A DNA stretch of 64,000 bases. Source: Trichopria drosophilae. Taxonomy: Eukaryota > Arthropoda > Insecta > Hymenoptera > Diapriidae. Both the position numbers and the translations under genes were made by a program. How positions within the stretch are numbered: the stretch's first letter is position 1; each line of letters starts with the position of its first letter. The notes below the pieces were generated by a model. It was not told the origin of the DNA. It did not search any database and saw only the letters and a list, made by a program, of their open reading frames with translations. Shown one piece after another: positions 11,966 through 23,919 of the stretch. Where the stretch lies: contig CM059586.1 of the NCBI GenBank assembly GCA_030407085.1, positions 85,681,501-85,745,500 of the forward strand. The letters run 5' to 3'.

Positions 11966-13321
11966 CCCAGTAAACGAAAATGGATAGAAATTTATTGAAA
12001 TTAATTGAAATTTTTACTCGCCAATCCGGATTGTTGATTTTAGCAAATCTATTTCAATTCTGAATTCGTTTGTATTCCTGTACATGGATTGCCCTGCTTC
12101 GATTTGTATTCAGTGAAATCAATTACAAGATGGAAGTTGTAGTCTATTGATTTCAATTCCAATAAATAGAATTCGCCAATGTTATTTGAGATTCAATTGA
12201 ATCCTTCGTAAAATGAGAGGTTATGTCAACTTATTTGAATTCAGGACGTAGAATTGGAAAGACAATCTTTCAATAATTGTGTATTTCTTTCAAAATCAGA
12301 TTACTTTTTATTCTTTTAACAGAATAGACAACCTCCTGTCTATAATCCAATTATTAGCAGAAATATTGTAGAGGAATTCATTTCAGTTTAATGTGCGAAA
12401 TTGCCGATTTTTGTATGTATTGAAATCAATACCGAATGAAATAAATGTGTGGAAGGGAATTCTTCGTTACGAGAATCTATTCACGACAATTCTTTTAATA
12501 TTTAATAATGTGAGCTTGGTCATTTTAATTATTCTTTGTTATTAAATAATGGATATAACTTTTTTCTAAGTAGGCGATTATCACTTTAATACGCATAACA
12601 CATAAAATATGATAAATAGCCAATTATTTAAAAATATTAATATTATGAGAAAATGTTTTTTCCGGGTTTCGTTAGAAAGTTAAGTTTAATTGTATGATAA
12701 TTTTTCAATTATTTATGACCCACTTTCCTTTATTTTAAATTAAAACCCTGCTTTTTAAATTTATTTTAAGGGGGTTTTAAAATTGTCACTTGATAAGATA
12801 GTAATCTACTCTTAAATCTACTCTTAAGATCTGTTAAAAAACATAGCAAAGAAATTAATTGAGAATTGACCGAGTACTTTTTTTCAATTCTCAATTAATT
12901 TCTTTGGTACTTTTTGGTATAGTGATTATAATTACTTGTACGGAACCCAAATTTTTAAAAATCGATTCAGTCATTTTTAATTTAGATTTTTGAGCGTAGA
13001 TTATTACCTTATCAACTGACGACTTTCCCCAACTCTTTTATGAAAGAATGGAAAATCAGAATTCGAAAGAATTCAAGATTTCAATGTATTCCAATCCATA
13101 TTCGTTTGCTGCCATTTTAAGGTTATGTTCACTTCATTGATAGAGATTAATTGATATTTTGAATATTTTTCAATGCAATACGCTTCAATTACCCAGTATG
13201 AATAGAAAATTATTTAACCCTGAACATTCTAATTTATTTAAATTCTTTACACGGAATTAAGAATCCGGATTCAAAAAAATTCAAATTTTAAATTTATTTT
13301 AATCCATTTTCGTTTGCTGGG
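11966..13321. mobile_element. TIR element, CCCAGTAAACGAAAATGG ends, TA target site
   Basis: The left end CCCAGTAAACGAAAATGGAT and the right end ATCCATTTTCGTTTGCTGGG are inverted repeats, flanked on both sides by TA. An internal inverted pair, AATTAATTTCTTTG-type sequence, lies near 12848-12905. The length is 1,356 bp without a recognisable transposase. The same end type recurs at 53158-54632. Confidence 0.65.
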
Positions 13322-13323
13322 TA

Positions 13324-15158
13324 TTCAACATTACGGATTCAAAACTATCTAAGCGTATTCATTTCAACGCAAAAAAAGTTTTCTTTCAAAAAATAAACTT
13401 TGAATAAATCTGTATTTATTTGTATTCTTATACTGCTTCCGATTGTATTCGTAATTGTGTAGGCAAAACCCAACAAGCACAGATTTTGAAAAAAGAATAC
13501 TTTATGACTTCTCGAAAGTCCGCATAAAATTATACTTATAGTGCATAAGACGTAATAAAAAAGAATTCTTTTATAACAAATTTGAGTTACCGACCGAGTT
13601 TCTCGCAAGCGCACGAGTCTTGGGTAAGTTTGTATATAAGGAACCTTAAAAAGTACTATATAACAGTACAACACACGCGGCATGTGTTAAATATATGTAG
13701 GTATACATAGTGTGTGCACTGTTACATGTGGATAATACACGTATCTCGCTCTCTCTCTCAAAATTAATTCCATAATTATTATTATACTTATTCAGAAAAG
13801 AATTCTTTATGAACACTTAGTTATGGTTTGTGAAGAACATTTTTACAAAATGAGTTTAAAAAAGCATTCGTATCTAACTCTTAATTTAATAACTATGGCG
13901 GACATTCGTTATTTTTTAAAGCATTCACAAAGAATTCTTCTAGAATTCTTATTTCATAAAAGCATTCAAGAAGTATTCTTTTTGAATATATCAAAATTTC
14001 TTTTTGCTTATTGGGAATTGAATACAGATGGAATACTTTTTCTGAAATCTAATCCGGCAAATTACGCTTCCGATATTCGTAAAATTGGATACAGATGGAT
14101 TCCTTTCTTCGGAATTCAATACATTTGAATATTTACGGAATCAAAGTATGAATTCAAAATGAATTAAAATTGTCAATCCAATCCTATCCAATCTCGATTG
14201 CTGGGTATAGAGAATTATATTTTAGCGGGCTAATCGTACCAAAATGGCGCACGCAAGTTGCGCCGTCTACGTCATAATCCGGATGCGGGGCTTATAATTT
14301 GTATAATGTATTATGCATTATCTCTGTAATCTTTTGCAAATTTCCTTAAATTTGTTTACGATATTACAAATTCTATAATAACTATACTTTCAAATAATGA
14401 AACTGTCTCAAAATTTTGAGCAGCAAGTGTCTGTTACAACTTCTGTGGTCCAGTTTAATTCAGAAATAATATCTTGCAAAAATTGAAAAGTCATTCGGGA
14501 TTTGTGATCCTTGTTTGCAAAAATCTTTTCACTCATTATACATTTAAAATATGCTGCTACTGTTTTTGTTCTTAAACAATTGAACGACGTGATTAATACT
14601 CTCGTAATTCTTGTTTTAAATTGCTTTTATAGGTTATGTATTTTTATTTTTGAGTCTTTTGTTTATTTCCAAAAACCTTTCACTTGTGAAAATCATAAAG
14701 GATAACAAGATTTTAGATATTATCATTCTTTTGTTTGTGTTTCTGAAACTAATTAAAACAATAACACTATTGTCAATGTCTTTCTAAATGTCTTACAGGA
14801 GGTTGATACAAAAGTCATTGAGTAACAATGATATGGTATTAGTAATTGACAAGTGTATTATGTTTTAAACTTAGAAATATCATTTCGTATGAATGAGTTA
14901 ATAACAATTTTTACAGGTAATAGTGCATACTTGCTTCGACTGCAAGAGTTACAACTATTTTATATATGTTCGAAACATTTCTATTTGTACCATTGTGAAT
15001 CATTGCAATAACATAATTTTAAGAAAATATTTATTTTATAAGAATGATCAAACAATATTTCGGTTAATAAAATTTTCTTTCTTATTTCAGAAATGTCAAA
15101 TGGAAAAATGGAAAAATAAATATAAATTTGACTAATGACATTTTCTTTCTATTTTCAG
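13324..15158. other. intergenic and possible 5' region of the BEN gene
   Basis: To 14205 this is the right part of the composite element, with (CT)n at 13747-13759. Positions 14220-14300 are GC-richer (CGCACGCAAGTTGCGCCGTC) and could be a promoter. An ATG at 14397 opens a 29-codon frame (MKLSQNFEQQ start), and an AG-preceded segment at 14799-14835 could be a small exon. I could not join these to the BEN gene in frame, so they remain candidates. Confidence 0.35.
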
Positions 15159-18100
15159 ATACATTGGACAAGATTACTCCAAACCAAAGGAATTGAAGAT
15201 TTAATTGCTTGTATTTCATCGATTAATACCGTATATTTTTATATGATTTGAAAGTTTAATAAAGATTAAGGGCCGATTTTACCAACTCCGGTTAAAAGTT
15301 AATCAGTGATTAACGTCAGTTTAACTGCTCGTGATTGGTCGGTTATGGATTTAATCATCGATTAAGTTTTAATCGGCCCTAAAACTACTAGTTGATAAGG
15401 TATACATTTTTTTTTTTTCATTACGATTTAAACAGGTAATTACTGTAATCATCACTTTTTATAGTGTGCTTGTTCCGTAACTGCTTGTAACCCTGCTTAA
15501 AAATACTTTTTTTAATACAATTTTTATGCTACAGGAATGAATCGAAATATCAAAATAGTATTCTTTGTAACAATTTACTTGTTGGATTTTCAGCTCGTCC
15601 TAAATCGCCAAATTCGGAACTCAGACCTACAGAATTCAAACCGATTATACTAAAAGAATGTCGAAACCCAGAAAGTAAGCAAGATCATCAAGACAGCATC
15701 AAAGTGAACCCTGTCGTATCGTCTGTACCAACGCCTTCGCTCAATCAGAAAGAAGAAATGATTTGCCTCAGATGTAAGCGACAATTGAACGAGAATTCTA
15801 AAATTAGGGTCGCCGGTTCCGTGAAATGCACCTACTGTGGTCTTGTTCAACCAGAATCCAAATTTGTAAGTAAAATAAATTTTCTTTTGTAATTAAACAT
15901 ATAAATTTGTTGTTGATTTTAGGCAATTTACGAACGAGAGATTGTACAACTCAAAAAAGAATTGAAAGAATTACAGCAGGACAAATTAGCACTGGCCGAA
16001 CAAATTTCACATAAGAATCAGCATATTAATAATCTGAATGACGAATTGGTGGAGTTACGAGCTTTGAATAGAGATTTTCAACGACAAGCTATCAGAAACT
16101 TCGATCAAATAAATGGTTCGTATTTTAAAATCGTAAACTTTCTAGTATAATATTTTATAAATATTAGACCAGTCTATACTATCTCAAATACTCCTGCGCC
16201 ACCTTTTATTGTTTCGCCGGGCCCACACAGTTTGTTTATTATTACAGTGGATGATATAAAATTTGCCATGAATAATTTAAAAGGTGATTTTAACTATGGA
16301 GCAGATTTTCCACCTTCAATTTTTCTGAAGAAATGTTGATCTTATCTGATTGCTCCATTGCTTAAACTTTTTAATCACTTTGTGTTAACGGGTATATTTC
16401 CGGATAAGTGGAAAATCTCATATATCACTCCTATTTTTAAAAATGGCAATAAGCACCCAACAACTGTAAAAGAATAGAACAAACAAATTTTCAATCTGGA
16501 ATCATTTTCGAATTGATATTGTTTTATTTTAATTCGTTTTAATTCCATTAACCCATTAACGCCTGAAATGACAATTTTTATATTTCATTTTCAATCAAGT
16601 TTTTCGTATCAAAATCAAAGTTGAAAACAATTGAGAGGTGCGTATCCTACTGTTTTTGAGGTCGCTCTTCAACAGTCCGAGGTCAAAATAGAGTTTCAGC
16701 CATCAGAAATTCCAATATGGCGCCGAATATGAAAAAAATTTCCAAAAAATTGGTAATTTTTTTTTCTTATCAATTTTTTTCGAGCTATTAGAATATTGAT
16801 TGGGATTCTATTGAAACTCTGAACAAAGGTGAACAAAATACTTCAATTTTAAGGAAAAATTTTACTTTTATACCCCACATCATTGTAACGACCTCAAATT
16901 GGCTGAAACAATGAAAATTTCTTTGAGAAATTTCTGGATGCTCTAACTCAAAAACTACGAACTTTTAAAAAAAAATGCCCAGAATGAAAAGTTCTTAAAA
17001 TTCATCAAGCAATATAGTGGAATTTTTTCAAAATTTTTTTATGACATTTTGAGACATTTTTTTTCAACATTCTTTTAAAAATTGTAATTTATTTACAAAA
17101 AATTCTGAACAAAATTTAGCGTATTCTATAATGAATTCTAAGAGTTATTTGTTCTTTGCAATTTTTTCGAAAAGTTGATAATTTTCGAGGAAATGAATTG
17201 CAAATATTATAGTTTAGGATTTTTTCCCCCCAAAAACTATTAACTTTTGGAAAAAATTGCAAAGAACAAAAAACTCGTAAAATTCATAAGTGAATACACC
17301 AAATTTTTTTTCAGAATTTTTCATAAATAAATTATGATTTAGAAAAAAATTTGGAAAAAAAATTTCTCAAAATGTCATCACAAAAATCTGAAAAAATTCC
17401 ACTATATTTCTCGATTAATTCTAAGAACTTTTCATCCTTAGCATTTTTTTATAACAGCATGTAGTTTTTGAGTTAGAACGTTCAGAAATTTTTCAAAGAA
17501 ATTTTCATTGTTTCAGCCATTTTGAGGTCGTTACAATGATGTGGGGTATAAAAGTAAAATTTTTCCTTAAAATTGAAGTATTTTGTTCACCTTTGTTCAG
17601 AGTTTCAATAGAATCCCAATATTTTATAGCTCGAAAAAAATTGATAAGTATAAAATATTCCCAATTTTTTGGAAATTTTTTTCATATTCGGCGCCATATT
17701 GGAATTTCTGATGGCTGAAACTCAATTTTGACCTCGGAATCTTGAAGAGCGACCTCGAAAACAATAGGACACGCACTTTCCAATTGTTTTCAACTTCCAT
17801 TTTGATATGAAATACTTGATTGATAATGAAGTATAAAAAATGCCATTTCAGGCGTTAATGGGTTAATTGAATACAATGCGGCATTTTAGAATAGAAGTAC
17901 TTCCATTCAATTCGAAAATGAAATTGACTCATTTAACTAATAGTATTAATTTGCCACACAACGTTCAAATAAATTTCACTAAAGCCATAATTGAAGCTGA
18001 TAATTAATTTCAATACTTTGTGAAAATTTTAACGTGGTTCAATTTGATCCAATACGGCCGGTCGAATTTACCTAAAGCCATAATAATTCTTTTCAATACT

Positions 18101-19611
18101 TTGTCTAAGTTTCGACGTGTTTCAGTTCGATCCTATACATTCGAACGAATTTCGATAAATCAAGGATAATTCTTTTGAATACTTCGTAAAAATTCCAACG
18201 CGTTTCAATTCGACACTATACTTTCTGACGAATTTCAATAAAGCAAGGATAATTCTTTTCAATACTTCGTCAACATTTTGACGTGTTGATGTATGTATCT
18301 GGTCGAATTCCATTGGGCGCAAAAGTACTAGAAAGAGTTCTATCCTAGAGTAAAATCTATTATCTAAAGGATGGGGTTCTAATTCTATTATTTTTTTTTG
18401 GAGTATATTAATTTAACTATGTTAGTTTAATGTAGTATTCTTTAACTCTACCTCGTCTTATTAGATTATGGAATACTATTAGTTGTAATCTAAACACTTC
18501 TGATTCGTATGCTGGGTTTGTTACCAGTTGTTGGCAATCCCAACTTCGTTTCTATGATCCTTGATCTTTTGAATCTTAAATGTAGTCTTTGCCGATGATT
18601 AGTGGTATAATATTATTATGTAAGTTGTTTAACACGTTTCTTTACATTATTTAGTTTTGTAAGTTTATTCATTAAGTTTTTTTTCTATTAAAATTCTTCG
18701 ATTCGTTTATGCGACAATATTTTGTTATCATTGTATAAAGGCAATAATGCCCGTGTAAAATTAATAAATAAAATAAATAAATAAACATTTTCAGCGTCGT
18801 TGGAAGAAATGAAATTTGCTGGAGTGGATGCAATGAACGGAAGTTTGCCAGTTGCCTATGTCAGACCTGATGGGAAAAAGGTAAACAAGATATTGCAAAA
18901 TGTTATAAATGCGTCAAAAACATTTTTTTTTCTTTAAAGATTCATCTTGGACATAACGTTTGGATTTCGACAGAAAGATACGCTTTAATCGTCAGCAATG
19001 CGAATACTCCCAGCATTTTTGTTTCCGAAGTTTTAACAGCAGTTTTCACTCATGACATTTTAATGAACAGTACATTATCAGGAAAACCGAGCAACAGAAC
19101 TAAAGCGGAGATGCAAAAGCAACAACAAAAACTGGATGGAGCGAAAGTGCTTGCGATAAAAGAAATATTCCGACATTGGTTGTTAACTGAAAAGAAAATG
19201 TCTATGGCTGAAGCTGATGCGGAAGTGGACAAAACGAAAGAATATATAAGAAAAAAGCTTGCTGGCATGAAAGGTAAACAATATTCGATAACAATTATAA
19301 CCTATAATGTTCCCCGTATACAAATATATGTATGCTAAACGAAAGTTTCAGATTCACGACCGTCTAAACGCTTACGAAAGAAACTTAGCCAAAGCGAAAC
19401 TGATAGGTACGAAATGGAATTGAGGGAGGCGAATACGTCAATGCATCCAGAATACGAAGAATATTATACGAGTTACGAAGGATACAATACCAGTGTGCAG
19501 AATGTTACTTGCTCATCTACGGACAGACAGGAAGTACCTGGAAGCGATCCAAATTCCTTTGAATGTATGCAGGACGTCAAGAATATTCTACCTATTCTCC
19601 CTTACTCGTAG
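15159..19611 (+). CDS. BEN domain-containing protein (partial at the 5' end)
   Basis: Six exons join in frame: 15159-15210, 15594-15865, 15923-16115, 18795-18880, 18940-19273 and 19352-19611, for 398 residues to the stop. The first coding exon is not resolved. In order: a zinc-ribbon-like CLRC...CTYC pair (second exon); a coiled coil rich in Leu, Lys and Glu (third exon); the BEN domain from LGHNVWISTERYAL through FVSEVLTAVF to REIFRHWL-like helices (fifth exon); and a basic RPSKRLRKKL stretch that could be a nuclear signal, followed by a Tyr/Glu-rich tail. BEN domains bind DNA and serve in transcriptional repression and chromatin work (Insensitive, Elba and BEND5 are examples). The layout is closest in outline to BEND5, but I do not assign orthology. 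The 15159 exon rests only on phase agreement. Confidence 0.8.
15269..15380. mobile_element. 112-bp MITE, AGGGCCGATT ends
   Basis: The left end AGGGCCGATTTTACCAAC and the right end GTTTTAATCGGCCCT are inverted repeats with TTA/TAA flanks. The body contains GATTAACGTCAGTTTAACTG. Very similar short elements occur in many insects. It lies in the first recognised intron of the BEN gene. Confidence 0.65.
16200..16455 (+). mobile_element. jockey-like non-LTR retrotransposon, RT fragment
   Basis: The translation carries a reverse transcriptase N-terminal signature: a DDIKFAMNNLKGD-like block, then APLLKLFNHFVLTGIFPDKW and ISYITPIFKNGN. One stop interrupts it. The fragment ends where the CCCAACAACTG element starts (16456). 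The matching 3' end lies at about 18440-18790, so one copy was probably split by insertion. Confidence 0.75.
16456..18440. mobile_element. CCCAACAACTG element, interrupted copy
   Basis: The left end CCCAACAACTGTAAAAGAAT matches, in reverse, the right end of the element at 61005-62316. Homology runs, minus the 16552-17862 insert, from 16456 to about 18440, matching 61755-62316 inverted. Shared blocks include ACCTAAAGCCATAATAATTC and TTGGGCGCAAAAGTACTAGA. The far TIR is missing, so this copy is truncated. No protein is recognised. Confidence 0.6.
16552..17862. mobile_element. 1.3-kb palindromic piggyBac-like MITE (TTAA, CCC ends)
   Basis: TTAA flanks both sides. The ends CCCATTAACGCCTGAAATG and CATTTCAGGCGTTAATGGG are inverted. 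The arms of about 600 bp mirror each other almost throughout, for example AATATGGCGCCGAATATG at 16712 against CATATTCGGCGCCATATT at 17683. TTAA duplication with CCC...GGG termini is the piggyBac hallmark. There is no transposase, so it is non-autonomous. It sits inside the CCCAACAACTG element, in the BEN gene intron. Confidence 0.75.
18441..18790 (+). mobile_element. 3' end of the jockey-like retrotransposon with an AAAT tail
   Basis: A frame with RLIRLWNTISCNLNTSDSYAG and SQLRFYDP resembles the extreme C-terminus of jockey-type ORF2. It is followed by about 200 bp of 3' UTR and an (AAAT)n tail at 18758-18785. The tail stops only a few bases before the splice acceptor at 18794. I read it as the other half of the 16200-16455 copy. 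Confidence 0.65.
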
Positions 19612-19985
19612 AGATTCCATAGAATTCTTTGTTATGCACGAACCTAGTTTTCCTTATAGTAAGTGACTTTACTATATTTTCCTTTTTATTTTTTATATTA
19701 GACGCGGATTGTATAATGATGAGATCGACTAATGCATTTATCGTAATGCATTGCGTTAAAAATAGGTTTATAATTTAAATTTCGATATAAGATTTTGATC
19801 ATGTTTCGTGTCTTCGTAATACGCTACGAACTGATGTTAATTTCATTTTGAATAGATATATCGTAACACGTTTATAAGATGTATAAAAATTTATACTATT
19901 ATTAGAGAATAGTTTATGTACCAACGGAATGTATTTGAAAAACAAAAATATTTAGAAGAGTATTTAGAATAGTTATTTTTGTTTC

Positions 19986-19991
19986 AATAAA
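19986..19991 (+). terminator. poly(A) signal of the BEN gene
   Basis: AATAAA lies about 375 bp after the stop at 19611. It is the first canonical signal in this orientation. The assignment is positional. Confidence 0.5.
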
Positions 19992-20941
19992 TTGTCATGT
20001 CATTTGTTATCAGTTTTACAAATGCTAGAAATCTATGTATTTTAATTCTTGTTTTGACAAATCTTAATATTTGACTACGTATAGTTCTAACTTGTATTTC
20101 ATATTAAAATGCAATAGAAAATATTTACTGGCTTTAGACTAAACGATTGTGTTCATTTTAAATTAATGTAGTAAATAAATTCAGGTAACAAAGTTTAGTA
20201 AGAGTCTTGTTTTACGATAACACTTTTTTACATTGAAGATTAAAATAAATTTTGTTATTTAAAAAAAGGCTTACTAAATTATGTGAAAAATGCTGTAAAT
20301 TTTTTGTAATGTCAAGTTATTGAAATAGATTGCAACAAGAAACTGTTGTACTTTATTGTAATACAAATAAACATGGGCAAATCCACGAGTCTGGTCGATT
20401 TCATGTTTGGCACATATCTTACAATTTTATGAATATCCTATTAAATATTTTCATATTAATACTATTTATGTTTATTTTAAGTACGACTGCTAATAGTAAT
20501 TATATCGTTTGAAATAAAAGGCGTTTATACAGGTTGATAAACTTATTAAAATTGCAGTAAGTAAATAAATCATAGAAAAATAATTTTAAAAAATGGTTAA
20601 TTAATTAAATAAGTATATAAATTAATAAATAATTAAGTAAATACGTAAATGAACGACTAAATAAATACGTGATGAATTAAGTCAATCAATAAATAAATAA
20701 AATTAATTCGACCTTTTCAAGAATATAAAATAACGCTTTAATATTTTACTTTTAATCAATTATTTAATTGATTAAATAATTACTTTTAATAATAATCGAA
20801 TTAATTAACAAATTCATTGAACTAAAAAAATTAAATAAATATTAACTTACACATATAAATAATAACACAGTGTTAGAGAAAATGTAATTTGCAGTAAATT
20901 CTAGGTGTAAATTTCTCTTCTTGGGTTTAACTTTTCCGGCA
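19992..20941. other. intergenic, low-complexity AT-rich
   Basis: Positions 20560-20850 are dominated by TAAATAAG/TTAATAAATAA-type low-complexity sequence. I see no gene; the 20330-20512 open frame has no coding signature. Confidence 0.6.
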
Positions 20942-23192
20942 TAACATAATAATAATAATAATGATAATAATATATTTCAGGTATTTATACATAAGGCAAG
21001 AGTATGTGTTACATTTCATCGCAACTCTTTCACAATATGCATCGCAGAAGTATATATAATACTCGTCCGCGACCTGACTACAGTCTATTAGACTGCACGC
21101 AATAACAAAAAATAATTAACATAACAAAAATAAAATAACATAATATAAAATAATTTAGTACAATAAAGTGAGAATAAAATAAGAATAAGAAAATAAAAGC
21201 GGCCCGCTAAATAATATTCCGTTACAGCAACATCTTTGAAACGTCGCATTATAGCCATGCGACCAAACTTGTTTCATTGCAAAAACATTTTTGTGCCGTC
21301 CTTGGAACCATAAATGTCCTGCCACATTTACGGTTTTTAAATAACGTTTCATTCGTAACGTACCTGGGACGTTTGAAAGATATACATCCAACGTTGTAAA
21401 AACGTTACATTAAACGGTCATAAATAAAAATTATAAGAAATTCGACGAATTATTTCATTCAATTCGAATTTTATTATTATTTATGTATCGTTAGATATGT
21501 TATGAAAGAATGTAGTTTTATAATTTTGCTCGCAAATAAATCTATGAATCTAAGAAAAATCCATCCCAACCGCGAGGATCGAACCCGGGTCTACCGGTTA
21601 CAACCCCTGAATTTCATGCTGATGAACTAAGATCATCAGGGGATCCTTGTTCGATTAATTACGTCGCAAGCTGTCTCGAGGACCAATCGGTCATGCATAC
21701 ACTCCATGCTGAAAAGGCCACGACCTCCCATATTTCGGGGCAAATACAGTCGTTCCACGGAAGGTCTTGGATGCAAACTGCGTTGCATACAAATCATCTT
21801 CCATGTGCTTCGGTCAAGACCCCTTAGCTCGTCAACGTTCCACTTCAGTGCTCCAAATAAATAGAGGACTGGTGAAACGGCCAACATATTCGTGGCTGCC
21901 ACTTTCTTTCTCCCGGTCAATTCCGATGACCAGATCTGACGGTGAATGCGCCGGTATTTCTTAATGATGGTGGTTTTAGCAGCCTGCACAACCTGGACAT
22001 GCCTTTGAGGTACGCCCAGGTATGTGTAGGCTTCTTCGGCGATAAGGTGACGGATGACATTTCCGTTGGCGAGCTCTATATCGTTGTTATTGGAGCCTGA
22101 CCTTCCTCTGTGCAAATGAACGACTGCACGCTTGTCCAATCCGGAGATGTTCAGAGATCGATGTAATTGATCCTCGCCTGATGCGTATAATTTATGATCA
22201 GCCATATAGAAAAGATGGGTGATCTTATGTACACGTTCACCAGGCGCTCCACACATGTAACCTTGAGATTTCCGGAGAGCAACGGATAGAGGCAATAGCG
22301 AGATGCAGAAGAGCAGGGGACTCAGAGAATCTCCCTGATCCTCTTTGAAATTGAACACACTGCATTCGGGAAGCGAGCTTCCGTGTCAGTCGAATTTTGC
22401 TGTTCAATTTAGACATGCGTTTTGTAATCTGTCGCCTCCCCGATATCTGTGTCAGATTTCGTGGAGTCACCAGATCACTCGCAGCCTCGTAAGAGGCACA
22501 ATTGACTTGCTACAGGTTGCAATCATCCGGAAGAGCATCCAGAAGTAGGATATTTGCTCTATCTACTTCTCGTTGTTTAGGCAAAATGTTTGTTGTCAAA
22601 TTTTTCCTAAACACGAGTGTCGTGCTGTCATAATGTGGAGCATCTCTCCCAGCACCGCGTACGGGCTCAGTTGTTATTGCCCGCACATCCGGTACCGGTG
22701 GACAGCTGGGAACAACGAAACCTTTCCGCTTCAGACAGGCCACATAGTCTCTTAGATGTTGTTGAGAAGAGCGATCTGCCAGTTCGAGATGCATTACTGC
22801 AAACCGACTATGCATTCGCGCCATGTAGCCTCGCTGTTGCGGACAGCTCTCCTCGTAGCAGCGCATTAGATCTTGTCTGAGATCCTCCGTCCCCTGAAAT
22901 TGTCTGTCCCGGGACATCCGTTTCGGCCCCTCCACCTCGGGACTGGGCTGCATCCGAAGCAGCCCGATGGTCAGGAGCCCTGCGCATTATATTATTTATA
23001 ACCGCATATGCAGAGAGTAGGGTGGTTAGCCCATACTCCCCGTTGTACTAGGGATGGGTATTTAGCCCTTTTCCTTATGCCTGTAACCCCGGCAGGGGGC
23101 CGTTTAGTCGCCTTTTATGATAGGCCGGCATACCCTGGAAGTATTCTAGATCCGCTCCCAGACGGAGAAATTATTATTATTATTATTATTTT
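20942..23192 (-). mobile_element. R4/Dong-like non-LTR retrotransposon, degenerate, between TAA-type microsatellites
   Basis: On the minus strand the element starts beside a trinucleotide run (23171-23191), then a GC-rich leader (about 22955-23165), then a broken frame. A 147-codon stretch (22510-22953) is the N-terminal part. A 240-codon stretch (21636-22358) holds RT motif B as GDSLSPLLFCISLLPLS, motif C degraded to YMADHKLYA (normally a DD pair), and a C-terminal region with LYLPRNMGGRGL. Motifs of this type are known from the R4/Dong group, and Dong inserts into TAA repeats. The 3' side ends at 20942-20975 in another such run. Frameshifts and the lost DD pair show it is inactive. Its base composition is clearly more GC-rich than its surroundings. 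Confidence 0.7.
21561..21641 (-). repeat. tRNA-like (SINE-like) segment
   Basis: The minus strand holds GGGTTCGATCCTCG, a good Pol III B box and T-arm, about 45 bases after an A-box-like TTAGTTCATCAGCATG. It lacks a complete acceptor stem. I call it tRNA-derived and not a working tRNA. It lies just 3' of the R4/Dong-like coding region. Confidence 0.4.
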
Positions 23193-23439
23193 ATTTTAAA
23201 TTTAGTCTTAAAATTATCGGTAGACATCACAGAAAATATTTCTGAAGAGATCAGCGAGGTGCATGCACTTTTCATTTAAACTTCATGGAAACCCACCTTG
23301 ATAAGTCATATATAGTGAACATCCTGAGCATGTATGTATATATTTTGTGCTTGCACAAACAGAAACGATTAATAAGAATTAAAAGTGCACTTTTTACAAA
23401 AGTGGTGAAACTATTAAAAATTAAAGATACTTTTTATTT

Positions 23440-23915
23440 ATTTACTAATAAATTACCGAATGTCTTGTGCAATGCAAATATGTATAGTTCAAGCAATCAG
23501 GAAGAGTTACAAAAAAAATGCAATATTATTCAGTAATCACAGGACTATCTATATAAAGAAGATCACAAAACAATAGCGTATGCCAGGGTTCTTTATATAA
23601 GACACAAATATGTATACGCTTACACAATTTTTTGATAAAATGTTGAAAAATTTAAATAATCTAAGCTTCAAATTGATTTAGATAAAATTATTAAATGTTC
23701 ATTGCAAAATAGTTTGTTATATATACATCAAAATGCAATGTTATTTCTGTTAGCAAGTCGAAACACTCTTTTGAATTTAAATATAAAATTAATAACTCTA
23801 TTTTACGTGTTACAAACATTAAAGATTTTGGCATTTTATTATAATCTAATTTATCATTCAAAGATCATATTGCTGTTGTAAATGCTTTGGGGATACTTGG
23901 CTTTATGACTACATC
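23440..23915 (+). mobile_element. jockey-like RT fragment, copy 1
   Basis: A degraded RT frame reads LFTNKLPNVLCNANM and YSSSNQEELQKKCNII (after motif B, around motif C). Further along comes NNSILRVTNIKDFGILL, then SNLSFKDHI and NALGILGFM, the typical block after the RT palm. It stops abruptly at about 23915, next to the 28S fragment. Confidence 0.65.
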
Positions 23916-23919
23916 TACC

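Larger units (their letters stand above)
10687..14205. mobile_element. large composite TIR element with CCCAGCAATCGA ends
   Basis: The left end CCCAGCAATCGAATTTGGAT is mirrored at the right by TCCAATCTCGATTGCTGGG. Between the ends lie the 92-bp tandem array (10881-11500, resuming at 13324), a CCTCTGGCGAAAG element (11505-11960) and a CCCAGTAAACG element (11966-13321). No transposase is recognised. The outer boundaries are inferred from the end repeats alone. Confidence 0.45.

Noticed and set aside
15159..15250. terminal exon of a separate upstream gene
   Set aside because: One frame ends in a stop and AATAAA follows near 15259, which first suggested a 3' end. However, a donor at 15211 joins in frame to the BEN exon at 15594, so I favour an internal exon, with modest confidence.
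21561..21641. functional tRNA gene
   Set aside because: The B box is good but the acceptor stem and a proper anticodon arm cannot be formed. The same holds for 54432-54495 and 61103-61183.
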